Source of the DNA: Sedimentitalea xiamensis
GTDB lineage: Bacteria > Pseudomonadota > Alphaproteobacteria > Rhodobacterales > Rhodobacteraceae
Assembly: GCF_030164465.1 (NCBI RefSeq)
Contig: NZ_JASNJE010000010.1
Coordinates: forward strand, 1 to 64,000
Length of the DNA: 64,000 nt
Direction: 5' to 3'
Below are positions 8,248 to 16,512 of the stretch, piece after piece. Positions within the stretch are counted from its first letter, which is position 1, and each line of letters starts with the position of its first letter. Below the pieces are notes generated by a model. The model did no database searches, was not told the origin of the DNA, and saw only the letters and a list, made by a program, of their open reading frames with translations. Both the position numbers and the translations under genes were made by a program.

Positions 8248-8856
8248 ATGTCGACATTCAGATTTCCACCTTCCATCACCAGCCGTCCGGTCTACGGAAC
8301 GCTCGCGCCCCGGCCCGGCAAGGCGCATCTGATGATCGCCGATGCCGAGGGGGCCGAGGCGCTGCTCGATCTGGCGGCGGCGGACCCCGAATTGTTCGCC
8401 AATGCGCATGTCATCTTCATCCCCAAGGGCACCGGCGACCGGTTCACCGAACCGCTGAAGGCCGCGAACCCGTCGATCCTGCATGTCGGCCCGTCCTACG
8501 CCGCATCCGTGCCGCGTATCCGCCGGGTGCTGAGCGACGCGCATATGGGGTTGCAGGTCTATCTCGCCGGCACCGAGGGGCTGATGGGCCAGGCAATGAA
8601 CGAAGCCACCGCCGCCGGCATCCCGCATTCCGCGATCCAGACCGAACATCGCGGATCGGTCGCCCGGCGGATGCAATGCGTGCATTGCAAGGGCATCACC
8701 GAAGACGTCATGACCGACCCGTTCGTCTGTGCCCACTGCGGACTGACCCTGTTCGTGCGAGATCACTATTCCCGCCGTCATGCGGCGTTCCAGGGCGTCT
8801 GCATCGATGCCGAAGATCCCGGCAACATCCCGGACCCGGTGGAGTTGTATTCATGA
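8248..8856 (+). CDS. dmmA: Dimethylamine monooxygenase subunit DmmA
   Basis: A 202-aa protein of the DmmA family. The N-terminal two thirds look like an alpha/beta oxidoreductase-type fold (AHVIFIPKG, LQVYLAGTEGLM). The C-terminus carries two CxxC pairs, C144-C147 (CVHC) and C161-C164 (CAHC), forming a zinc-ribbon-like or metal-binding knuckle before a final acidic tail. It is one of three subunits of the NADPH- and oxygen-dependent enzyme that demethylates dimethylamine to methylamine and formaldehyde. The ATG at 8248 is preceded by AAGGGAAG; an in-frame TTG at 8227 is less likely. Its stop overlaps the dmmB start (ATGA), so the two are translationally coupled. Confidence 0.85.
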   Translation: MSTFRFPPSITSRPVYGTLAPRPGKAHLMIADAEGAEALLDLAAADPELFANAHVIFIPKGTGDRFTEPLKAANPSILHVGPSYAASVPRIRRVLSDAHMGLQVYLAGTEGLMGQAMNEATAAGIPHSAIQTEHRGSVARRMQCVHCKGITEDVMTDPFVCAHCGLTLFVRDHYSRRHAAFQGVCIDAEDPGNIPDPVELYS

Positions 8857-9818
8857 GCGCAGGCACCGAAAAGATCGACGTCACCGTCACCGACATCGTC
8901 AAGCTGAACGATCTGGTCACACGGTTCAAATTCGAACGCAGCGACGGAGGGCAACTGCCGACGTTTTCCGGTGGCGCCCATACGGTCGTCGAGATGCAGG
9001 ATGACGGCATCACCCGGCTGAACCCCTATTCGCTGATGTCCGACCCGATGGACCAGAGCGCCTATACCATCTCCGTCCGCCGCGACGACGAAGGGCGCGG
9101 CGGGTCGCTGTTCATGCACAACCGGGTCAAGACCGGCGACCGGATGGTCATCAGCTACCCGGTCAACCTGTTCTCGCTGGACCTGCGCGCGCGCAAGCAC
9201 CTGATGATCGCGGGCGGCATCGGCATCACGCCGTTTCTTGCCCAGATCAAGCAGTTGGACCGGCTGAGCGGCCGTTTCGAACTCCACTACGCCTGCCGGT
9301 CGGCGGCGCTCGGTTCCTATGTGGACGAACTGACCGCCAATCATCCGAATGCGGTCCATGTCTATTATGACGACCAGAAACAGGCGATCGATCTGCAACG
9401 GCTGCTGACCGGGCAGCCCCTGGGCACCCATGTCTACGTCTGCGGCCCCAAGGGCATGATCGAATGGGTGCGCAAGACCTCCGCCGCCTTGGGCTGGCCG
9501 GAAGAGGCGGTGCATTACGAGGAGTTCCTCGCGCCGCAATCGGGCAAGCCGTTCCAGGTGCGGCTGGCGAAATCCGGGATCACCGTGGACGTGGGCGAAC
9601 ACGAAAGCCTGCTGGAAGCGATCGAACGCGCCGGGATCGACGCGCCCTATCTCTGCCGCGGCGGGGCCTGCGGCCAATGCGAAACCGACGTGATCGAGTC
9701 CGACGGCACCTTCGTGCATCGCGATCACTGGCTGGAAGACGAAGACCGCGCGAGCGGCTGCAAGATCATGCCCTGCGTCAGCCGGTTCGAAGGCAGGACG
9801 CTGGTTCTGGACCGCTAA
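8853..9818 (+). CDS. dmmB: Dimethylamine monooxygenase reductase subunit DmmB (FNR-like plus 2Fe-2S ferredoxin domain)
   Basis: A 321-aa PDR/VanB-type reductase. It has an N-terminal FMN or FAD barrel (NPYSLMSDP, residues 57-65), an NAD(P)H-binding domain (AGGIGITPFLAQI near 120; VYVCGPKGM near 195), and a C-terminal plant-type ferredoxin domain with C268, C273, C276 and C308 as 2Fe-2S ligands (CRGGACGQC, then a distant cysteine). It passes electrons from NAD(P)H to the haem subunit DmmC. Coupling to dmmA by ATGA overlap and dmmC 14 bases downstream support one complex. Generic vanillate-demethylase-type reductases have the same layout, so the name depends on context. Confidence 0.87.
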   Translation: MSAGTEKIDVTVTDIVKLNDLVTRFKFERSDGGQLPTFSGGAHTVVEMQDDGITRLNPYSLMSDPMDQSAYTISVRRDDEGRGGSLFMHNRVKTGDRMVISYPVNLFSLDLRARKHLMIAGGIGITPFLAQIKQLDRLSGRFELHYACRSAALGSYVDELTANHPNAVHVYYDDQKQAIDLQRLLTGQPLGTHVYVCGPKGMIEWVRKTSAALGWPEEAVHYEEFLAPQSGKPFQVRLAKSGITVDVGEHESLLEAIERAGIDAPYLCRGGACGQCETDVIESDGTFVHRDHWLEDEDRASGCKIMPCVSRFEGRTLVLDR

Positions 9819-9832
9819 GGAGGGCGAAAGAG

Positions 9833-10903
9833 ATGACCATCCAATTCAACGACGAAACCTTCCGCGACGATTACACCTTCCACAACTCGGACTGGGCGAT
9901 CAGGCGCTTTCCCTTCCCGTTCCACGAAGACAGCTACATGTATTCGGTCAACATGGAACAGCACCGGGGGGGACCCGCGGGTTCTGTCTATGAAAAGCGG
10001 TTCGACGTGGACGAACATTACGTGTCCGAGATGAAGGACCGCGCCATCGTTCTGGCCGAAGACCCGCTGCGCTGCCAGTCGCTGCCGCACATGACGCTGG
10101 CCGGCTGGGACCTGCTGGAACTGATCATGGTCAGCAAGTCGGAGGATTACCCCGACCTCTTCGAACTGCACCGCGACGGCAACGACTGGCGCTGGATCAA
10201 CAGGCCGCTGGGGATCGACGACAGGTTCACCTTCCTTGACGAAGCCACCCTGCCCTATGGCCCGATGGAATACATCACCCGCCAGACCCAGGGCGATTTC
10301 GCCGTGCTCGACCAGCGCGACGAAAACCTGTGGATGGATGCCGGCATGGTCACCACCCAGGCCGACTGGAGTCTGGATTTCGACATCGGGATGAATTTCT
10401 TCGAATGGCACGCCCCGGTGCCGCTGGCGCACGAGATGGGCATCTTCAAACGGGCGCTGAAATTCCTTCTGAACGTGCAGCAGGGCAACCCGGCGCGGCG
10501 TCTGAACTGGACCATGACGGTGAACCCGCTGCTCGACACCAGCCCGGAAAACTATCACAAGTGGGGCATCCAGAAGACCACGCTGACACCGGAGAATATC
10601 GGCTCCAAACAGCATCTCAGGGTCGAGTTGCAGACCTTTTTCCGTCTGCCCCGCTCCAACGCGCTGGTGTTCCCGATCCGCTGCTACATGATCGCGCTTC
10701 AGGACGTGGTGACAGTGCCGAAATGGGGCCGCCGCCTGCACCGGGTGTTGCGCGACGTTCCGGTGGAACTGGCGACCTACAAGGGGTTCATCGGCAACCG
10801 GCCGCTGATCGTCGACTACCTGTCGCAGTTCGACGACGGGCTGCCGACATCGGATGGCATCTGGCCCGACCTCGACACCGAACCGCCGCTGCGGAAAGGC
10901 TGA
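9833..10903 (+). CDS. dmmC: Dimethylamine monooxygenase haem-dependent N-demethylase subunit DmmC (DUF3445)
   Basis: A 356-aa protein of the haem-dependent oxidative N-demethylase family (formerly DUF3445). It should be the oxygen-activating subunit that hydroxylates a methyl group of dimethylamine. The sequence is rich in aromatic residues and has conserved-looking stretches such as DNSDWAIRRFPFPFHE at the start, VNPLLDTSPENYHKWGI in the middle, and LRVELQTFFRLPRSNALVF near residue 265. The haem ligand cannot be assigned by eye. AGGAGGG precedes the ATG at 9833. It closes the dmmDABC operon and converges on the XRE-cupin regulator with only 8 bases between. Confidence 0.87.
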   Translation: MTIQFNDETFRDDYTFHNSDWAIRRFPFPFHEDSYMYSVNMEQHRGGPAGSVYEKRFDVDEHYVSEMKDRAIVLAEDPLRCQSLPHMTLAGWDLLELIMVSKSEDYPDLFELHRDGNDWRWINRPLGIDDRFTFLDEATLPYGPMEYITRQTQGDFAVLDQRDENLWMDAGMVTTQADWSLDFDIGMNFFEWHAPVPLAHEMGIFKRALKFLLNVQQGNPARRLNWTMTVNPLLDTSPENYHKWGIQKTTLTPENIGSKQHLRVELQTFFRLPRSNALVFPIRCYMIALQDVVTVPKWGRRLHRVLRDVPVELATYKGFIGNRPLIVDYLSQFDDGLPTSDGIWPDLDTEPPLRKG

Positions 10904-10911
10904 CCGGCGCC

Positions 10912-11574
10912 TCAGGTGTTCTGCGGATAGGCGATGATCGACAGATACCGGGCCGGAAGCTTCGTCAGGATTTCCGGTCCGTGCGGCGCGTCGGCGTCAA
11001 AGAACAGCGTGTCGCCGGGCTTCAGATGGTAGAGCGTGTCGGAATGGCGATACTGCAGCTCGCCCTCCAGCATGTAGATGGTTTCGATCCCGCCATGCTG
11101 GAAGGTCGGGAACACGTCGGACTCCTCGGACAGGGTGATCAGGTAGGGTTCCACCATCACCCCGCTGGCATTCGCCCCGATATGTCCGAGCAGGTTGTAT
11201 TGATGCCCCGCGCGCGTGCCTTCGCGTTCGATTTCCACCCCCTGGCCCGCCTTGGTGTGCATCGCGCCGCGATGTTCCTCGAACCGCCGGAAGAACGATG
11301 TCAACGGTACGCTCAGCGCGTTCGCAAGGGTTTGCAGCGTCGTCAGCGACGGCGAGGTGTTGCCGTTCTCGATCTTGGACAGCATCCCGATCGACAGCCC
11401 GGTCAACCCGGCCAGGTCCGCGACCGTGATGCCAAGCTGACGCCGATAGGCGCGCACCTCGCGCCCGATCGCCACCTCGAGAACCTTTTCGCGCTCGTCG
11501 CGCAGCCTGTGCGGGTCCTGTTTCAGCTGTGCCACTTTTTCTTTCCGTGTCGAATTCTGCGCGGTCCGGTTCAT
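10912..11574 (-). CDS. XRE-family transcriptional regulator with C-terminal cupin domain
   Basis: A 220-aa regulator with a lambda-repressor-like helix-turn-helix at about residues 38-92 (REVRAYRRQLGITVADLAG, then LSIGMLSKIENGNTSPS). A C-terminal cupin follows at about 135-215 (GGIETIYMLEGEL, LKPGDTLFFDADAPHG). The cupin probably senses a small molecule. CGGAGG lies 9 bases before the ATG. It converges on dmmC and diverges from the GlxA-like activator, so it probably controls the flanking dmm or mgd operons; its targets are not shown by the sequence. Homologues regulate polyamine and amino acid catabolism, such as the PuuR type. Confidence 0.8.
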   Translation of the reverse strand: MNRTAQNSTRKEKVAQLKQDPHRLRDEREKVLEVAIGREVRAYRRQLGITVADLAGLTGLSIGMLSKIENGNTSPSLTTLQTLANALSVPLTSFFRRFEEHRGAMHTKAGQGVEIEREGTRAGHQYNLLGHIGANASGVMVEPYLITLSEESDVFPTFQHGGIETIYMLEGELQYRHSDTLYHLKPGDTLFFDADAPHGPEILTKLPARYLSIIAYPQNT

Positions 11575-11674
11575 GCTCTTGCCTCCGTTCAGAACAAATG
11601 GGACATGGTGTCAAGCGGTTCGCCAGATCCCGAAGTGATGGACAGCCCCGCCCTTGTTTCATAACAGTATAAAT

Positions 11675-12682
11675 ATGATGCCTGAAAATAAAATCATTCA
11701 TTTGGGATTTCTGATTTTTCCGGGGTTCCCGATGGCCTGCCTGACGTCGATGATCGAACCCCTGCGGGCCGCGAACGAAATCTCCGAAACCCAGAGCTTT
11801 CACTGGACCCTGATCTCGGAAACCGGGGAACGGGTCGATGCCAGCGCCAAGGTCTGGTTCGATCCGTCGGTGTCCCTGAGCGAAGCGCCGGATGTCGATT
11901 TCCTGTTCCTTCTCAGCCCGCCGATGGGCCGGTTCGCCGATCCGAAACACGGCAACGGCGTGCTGCGGTCGATGGCGCGGCACGGCACGACGCTGGGCGG
12001 GGTGAGCGGCGGCGTCTTCCCGCTGGCCCGCTCCGGCGTCCTGGCCGGGCACACCTGTTCGGTGCACTGGTGCTATGATGCCGCCTTCGCCGACGAATTC
12101 CCCGAGATCGACAAGACCGACGAAGTCATCATGCTGGACCGGCGCTGCTATACCGTGTCCGGCGCGGCGGCGGCCTTCGACCTGGCGCTGATGCTGATCG
12201 AACGCGCGCTCGGCCCCGCCATCATGACCGAGGTCGCCTGCTGGTTCCAGCACCCCCTGGTGCGCGGTCAGGGGGTGCGCCAGCGCATTCCGACCGTCAC
12301 CGCCACCAGCACCGACGACATGTTGCCGGAACCGGTCGCCAGCGCCGTGGCCATGTTCGCCGAACATATCGAAACGCCCCTGTCGGTGCTGGATGTGGCC
12401 GACCGGATCAATGTCTCCGCGCGGCAGCTGGAGCGGCATTTCAAGAAAGCCACCGGCACCAGTCCGTCGCTCTATTTCCGCGGGATGCGCATGGCGGCGG
12501 CGCGCCAGCTGGTGATGTATTCCAACAAGACCATGGCCGACATCGCCCTGTCCTGCGGATATAGCAGCGTCGCGTCGCTGAATCAGTATTACCGCGCCGC
12601 CTATGGCCTGTCCCCCAGCGAAGACCGCCGCAAGATCAACATGTTCCGCGTGCGCGACAACAAGTCGGTTCCGTCGGTCTAG
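11675..12682 (+). CDS. GlxA/GbdR-like AraC-family activator with DJ-1/PfpI domain
   Basis: A 335-aa protein with an N-terminal class I amidotransferase-like (DJ-1/PfpI) domain, seen in IHLGFLIFPGFPMACLTSMIEPLRAAN and VSGGVFPLARSGVLAG. The C-terminal AraC double helix-turn-helix is at about residues 245-325 (VSARQLERHFKKATGTSPS, MADIALSCGYSSVASLNQYYRAAYGLSPS). This is the layout of GbdR, SouR and CdhR, which activate betaine, sarcosine and carnitine catabolism. Two ATGs (11675 and 11678) are possible and no clear Shine-Dalgarno is seen; an upstream TTG at 11654 is less likely. It converges on mgdD with 16 bases between, and is a good candidate for mgd control. Confidence 0.82.
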   Translation: MMPENKIIHLGFLIFPGFPMACLTSMIEPLRAANEISETQSFHWTLISETGERVDASAKVWFDPSVSLSEAPDVDFLFLLSPPMGRFADPKHGNGVLRSMARHGTTLGGVSGGVFPLARSGVLAGHTCSVHWCYDAAFADEFPEIDKTDEVIMLDRRCYTVSGAAAAFDLALMLIERALGPAIMTEVACWFQHPLVRGQGVRQRIPTVTATSTDDMLPEPVASAVAMFAEHIETPLSVLDVADRINVSARQLERHFKKATGTSPSLYFRGMRMAAARQLVMYSNKTMADIALSCGYSSVASLNQYYRAAYGLSPSEDRRKINMFRVRDNKSVPSV

Positions 12683-12698
12683 GCCCGTCCGCTCCGCG

Positions 12699-13265
12699 TC
12701 ACAGCGCCGACCGCATCGCGGTCAGAAGCGCATGATGCAGCGACCCCGCCGACGACCGCGGCCCGATCACCGACAGCGACCGGCGGGCGGCGCGGCAGAC
12801 CAGGAAACAGCCCAGGTGCTCGATCGACGCGCGGGTTGCGGCGCCGGAGTCCTGCGCCGCCACATCGACATTGCACAACCGTTCCAGAACGGCGACGACT
12901 CCGTCGCCCTCCATGTCGAAACGGCACCAGCCGTCGGTCTGTTCGGTCACGCTGGCCGCGTCGCCAAGCGCCGCCTTCAGCCGCGCGGCGAGATCTTCGT
13001 GGCTGGCGTGCGGGGCCTCGACCATCCATTGTTCCGGCCCGGTCCAGAAGGCCGACAGCGGATCGCCCGCGGCCAGCCGGCCCACGTCCGGCACGCCCTG
13101 CCCCAGCGCCGCCTTCAGACCGTCGCGGCAGTCCTGTTCCCGTCCCAGCCGGGAGGCGACAGAGGCCAGCGCCCAGTCGGGCCGTTCGCTCAACGTCACC
13201 GGGCCGACCCGGTCGACGCGCGGTTTGTCCCCCCCAAGCGGGGTGATTGCCACCAGATCATGCAC
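12699..13265 (-). CDS. mgdD: N-methylglutamate dehydrogenase subunit MgdD (SoxG-like)
   Basis: A 188-aa protein resembling the gamma subunit of heterotetrameric sarcosine oxidase. It shows the SoxG pattern of an N-terminal LGREQDCRDGLKAALG stretch, then SAFWTGPEQWMVEAP and a C-terminal SVIGPRSSAGSLHHAL-like region. It is a structural subunit that caps the folate-binding side of the alpha subunit. The start is GTG at 13265, with AAGGAGA 8 bases upstream, inside the end of mgdC (stop at 13258). It is last of the mgdABCD operon. SoxG itself was considered; the presence of gmaS and mgsABC in the window favours Mgd. Confidence 0.82.
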   Translation of the reverse strand: MHDLVAITPLGGDKPRVDRVGPVTLSERPDWALASVASRLGREQDCRDGLKAALGQGVPDVGRLAAGDPLSAFWTGPEQWMVEAPHASHEDLAARLKAALGDAASVTEQTDGWCRFDMEGDGVVAVLERLCNVDVAAQDSGAATRASIEHLGCFLVCRAARRSLSVIGPRSSAGSLHHALLTAMRSAL

Positions 13266-16215
13266 GGAGCCGGTCTCCTTCAGGGTCTACGAAATGGGCG
13301 CTGACCACCTTGAGATCCACGTTCAGCCCGGTCAGCGGACTGACGGCGCGGACCACTTCGCCCTTGCGGTCCGCCCCGTTCTTCAGGAACCCGATGCCGA
13401 TGGACGAGCCGAGATTGGGCGAATAGCAGGCCGAGGTGATATAGCCCTGGTCATTGGCCGCGTTGACTTCGGTCCCCATGGTCATCAGATGCGCGCCGGC
13501 CAGAACACGGTCCGCCGGATCGACCGGCTGAAAGCCGACCAGCGCCAGCGCGTCGGGTTCGTTCAGCCCCTCGCGTTCGGACAGTTTCGAGCCGATACTG
13601 TCCTTGGCCTTGGACACCATGCGCCCCATGCCAAGGTTCAAGGCGGTCGTCGTGCCATTGAGCTCGTTGCCCGCCGCGTGGCCCTTTTCGATCCGCATGA
13701 CGCCAAGCGCCTCGGTGCCATAGGGCACCGCGCCGAATTCCTGCCCGGCTTCCATCAGCCGCCGGATCATCGCATCGCCATAGCGCGTCGGCACCGCGAT
13801 TTCATAAGCCAGTTCGCCCGAGAACGAGATCCGGAACAGCCGCGCCCGCAGGCCGCCGCAGACGGTGATCTCGCCGCAGGCCATGAAGGGGAAGGCCTCG
13901 TTGGAAATGTCGAACTCCGGGTCCACGACCTTTTGCAGCAGCTTGCGCGCATTGGGGCCGGCGACCGCATATTGCGCCCAGGCTTCGGTGGTGGAAATCA
14001 GCTGCACGTCGAGATCGGGCCAGAGACACTGGCGGGCGAACTCCATGTGGCGGTAGACGGATACGGCGTTGGCCGTGGTGGTGGTGACGACGAAATGATC
14101 CTCCGCCAGCCGTCCGGCGGTGCCGTCGTCCATGGCGATCCCGTCCTCGCGCAGCATCAGCCCGTAACGCGTCCTGCCCACCGCCAGCTTGGCGAAACCG
14201 TTGCAGTAGATCCGGTTCAGGAACGTCGCCGCGTCGCGGCCCTGCACGTCGATCTTGCCCAGCGTGGTCACGTCGCAGACGCCGACGCTCTTGCGGGTGG
14301 CCAGCACCTCCCGGTCCACACTTTGCCGCCATTCGGTTTCGCCGGGTTTCGGGAACCATTGCGCCCGCAGCCACATGCCGACCTCGACAAAGACCGCGCC
14401 CTGTTCCTCGGCCCATTTGTGGCTGGGGGTCTTGCGCACCGGGCGGAAATCCTTGCCGCGCGACCGTCCCGCCAGCACCCCCAGCGACACCGGCGTATAG
14501 GGCGGGCGAAAGATCGTGGTGCCGGTCTGCGGAATCGTCTGGCCCGCCAGTTCCGCCATGATCGCGAGCCCGCCCATGTTCGACGTCTTGCCCTGGTCGG
14601 TCGCCATCCCGAGCGTCGTGTAGCGTTTCAGATGTTCGACCGAACGGAAATTTTCCTGGTGCGCCAGCTTCACGTCCTTGACGGTCACGTCGTTCTGCTG
14701 GTCGAGCCAGGCGCGGCCCTTGCCTTCGCCCACATGCCAGAACGGCGAGACGGTGACGGGGGCGTCCTCTGCCTCGGGCTGCGGCAGCGCGCGGGCGGTG
14801 ATCCCGATGTCGCGCAGCGCGGCGGCCGCCTGTTTCGCGCCCGCCGACAGGGCGGCGGCGGTGCTGAAATCGCCCGCGGCGGCCCCGGCGACGGTCAGGC
14901 CGGCCGGACCCTCCGCGCCGGGCACGAACGCGGCGATATCCTCGCGCCACGCCGGACGGCCCCGCTGATGACAGGTCAGGCTGACGTTCGGGTTCCAGCC
15001 GCCCGATACCCCGAGCGCGCCGCATTCGATGGTGCGCTTTTCGCCCGACACCATCCGCACTTCGACAAAGGTCAGCCCCAGGCGTCCCTTGGTGTCGATC
15101 ACCTGCGCCCCGGCCAGCAACTCGCAATCGGCGATGCGCGGCGCGTTCTCGCGCGGGTCGATGACGGCGGCCACCCTGACGCCCTTGGCCAGCAGATCGA
15201 CCGCCGTGCGGTGGCCATCGTCGGTATTGGTGAACACCGCGACCTTCTGCGCCGGCGTCACCGCCCAGCGGTTGGCATAGGCGCGCATCGCGCCGGCCAG
15301 CATGATGCCGGGCCGGTCGTTGTTCTCGAACGCGATGGGCCGTTCGATCGCCCCGGCGCAGAGCAGCGCCCGGCGGGACGTGATCCGCCACAGGACCTGG
15401 CGCGGCTTGCCGGTCGCGGGGGTCGGCAGGTGATCGCTGACCCGTTCGACCGCGCCATAGATCCCGTGATCGAACGCCCCGATCACCGTGGTGCGCGTCA
15501 TCAGCCGCACGTTCGGCAAATCCGCCAGTTCCGCGACAGAGGCCGCCGCCCAGTCCGACCCGGCCTGATCGCCGACCACCAGCGATTCGGCGTTGAGCCG
15601 TCCGCCCGGTGTGAAATCCTCGTCCGCGAGGATCACCCGCGCCCCCGCCCGGCCCGCCGTCAGGGCGGCGGACAGACCCGCCGGCCCGGCGCCGACGATC
15701 AGCAGGTCGCAGTGCAGGAACCCCTTGTCATAGCTGTCGGGATCGGGCTGAAACGACACCGACCCGAGCCCCGCCGCCTTGCGGATGACGGGCTCGTAGA
15801 GCTTTTCCCAGAAGGCCGCAGGCCACATGAAGGTCTTGTAGTAGAACCCGGCGGTCAGGAAATTGCTGAACCGGTCGTTGATCGCCATGGCGTCGAATTT
15901 CAGCGACGGCCAGCGGTTCTGGCTGTTGGCGCACAGCCCGTCGAACAGTTCCGCCGTCGTGGCGCGGGTGTTGGGTTCCTGCCAGGCGCCGCTGCGCAGT
16001 TCGACCAGCGCGTTCGGCTCTTCCGATCCCGCCGTCAGCACTCCGCGCGGACGGTGGTATTTGAACGACCGTCCCATCAGCCGCACGCCGTTGGCCAGCA
16101 GCGCCGAGGCGAGCGTATCGCCGGGGTGGCCCTGGTAGGCGGTGCCGTCGAATGTGAAATTCACACCCCTGCCGCGGTCGATCTGCCCGCCGGGAAGCCG
16201 GTTCACCTGTGTCAT
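13258..16215 (-). CDS. mgdC: N-methylglutamate dehydrogenase alpha subunit MgdC (SoxA-like)
   Basis: A 985-aa protein with the three-part layout of sarcosine oxidase alpha. An N-terminal 2Fe-2S/ferredoxin-like fold (FTFDGTAYQGHPGDTLASAL) is followed by a dinucleotide-binding domain (DLLIVGAGPAGLSAALTAGRAG near 170-190; a second GALGVSGG loop) and a C-terminal GcvT-like folate domain from about residue 600 (VGVCDVTTLGKIDVQGRDAA, FSGELAYEIAVP). It should move the methyl-derived carbon of N-methylglutamate onto tetrahydrofolate as 5,10-methylene-THF while glutamate is released. It begins within the end of mgdB (ATGA) and overlaps mgdD. Full length, with no sign of damage. Confidence 0.86.
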   Translation of the reverse strand: MTQVNRLPGGQIDRGRGVNFTFDGTAYQGHPGDTLASALLANGVRLMGRSFKYHRPRGVLTAGSEEPNALVELRSGAWQEPNTRATTAELFDGLCANSQNRWPSLKFDAMAINDRFSNFLTAGFYYKTFMWPAAFWEKLYEPVIRKAAGLGSVSFQPDPDSYDKGFLHCDLLIVGAGPAGLSAALTAGRAGARVILADEDFTPGGRLNAESLVVGDQAGSDWAAASVAELADLPNVRLMTRTTVIGAFDHGIYGAVERVSDHLPTPATGKPRQVLWRITSRRALLCAGAIERPIAFENNDRPGIMLAGAMRAYANRWAVTPAQKVAVFTNTDDGHRTAVDLLAKGVRVAAVIDPRENAPRIADCELLAGAQVIDTKGRLGLTFVEVRMVSGEKRTIECGALGVSGGWNPNVSLTCHQRGRPAWREDIAAFVPGAEGPAGLTVAGAAAGDFSTAAALSAGAKQAAAALRDIGITARALPQPEAEDAPVTVSPFWHVGEGKGRAWLDQQNDVTVKDVKLAHQENFRSVEHLKRYTTLGMATDQGKTSNMGGLAIMAELAGQTIPQTGTTIFRPPYTPVSLGVLAGRSRGKDFRPVRKTPSHKWAEEQGAVFVEVGMWLRAQWFPKPGETEWRQSVDREVLATRKSVGVCDVTTLGKIDVQGRDAATFLNRIYCNGFAKLAVGRTRYGLMLREDGIAMDDGTAGRLAEDHFVVTTTTANAVSVYRHMEFARQCLWPDLDVQLISTTEAWAQYAVAGPNARKLLQKVVDPEFDISNEAFPFMACGEITVCGGLRARLFRISFSGELAYEIAVPTRYGDAMIRRLMEAGQEFGAVPYGTEALGVMRIEKGHAAGNELNGTTTALNLGMGRMVSKAKDSIGSKLSEREGLNEPDALALVGFQPVDPADRVLAGAHLMTMGTEVNAANDQGYITSACYSPNLGSSIGIGFLKNGADRKGEVVRAVSPLTGLNVDLKVVSAHFVDPEGDRLRA

Positions 16216-16499
16216 GCGCTGCGCCCCCTTGCACGGGCCACATCGCGGGCCAGTTCCACCTGCGTGATCTCATGCGTGACCGTGTTGCGCGTCACCACCA
16301 GCCAGCTCCGGTCGCCCTGTTCGTGAAACCACAGCTCACGGTGCAGGCCGGCCGGGTTGTCCCGCAGATAGGCGTATTCATAGAACTTCCGGTCGGCATC
16401 CTCGGCCTGCCAGTCCGGGCGGTCGATCAGCGACGCATCGCCCAGATAGGTGAATTCCTGCGCGTCGCGGGGGCCAAGCAGCGGGTGATTGATGATCAT
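16212..16499 (-). CDS. mgdB: N-methylglutamate dehydrogenase subunit MgdB (SoxD-like)
   Basis: A 95-aa protein of the sarcosine oxidase delta family, a small zinc-binding subunit in SoxBDAG. Recognisable features are the start MIINHPLLGPRDAQEFTYLG, YLRDNPAGLHRELWFHEQGD, and RNTVTHEITQVELAR. The usual cysteine-rich zinc site of SoxD (CPHCG near the N-terminus) is not present: no cysteine occurs at all, and the N-terminus has N-H-P-L-L-G where SoxD has C-P-x-C-G. This separates it from true SoxD and fits MgdB. GAGGAT precedes the ATG, and the stop overlaps the mgdC start. Confidence 0.82.
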   Translation of the reverse strand: MIINHPLLGPRDAQEFTYLGDASLIDRPDWQAEDADRKFYEYAYLRDNPAGLHRELWFHEQGDRSWLVVTRNTVTHEITQVELARDVARARGRSA

Positions 16500-16512
16500 T
16501 GGTCTGACATCC

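Noticed and set aside
12871-16326. 1151-aa plus-strand open frame
   Set aside because: It lies opposite mgdD, mgdC and mgdB, which have clear families and ribosome sites; no domain is seen in the shadow.
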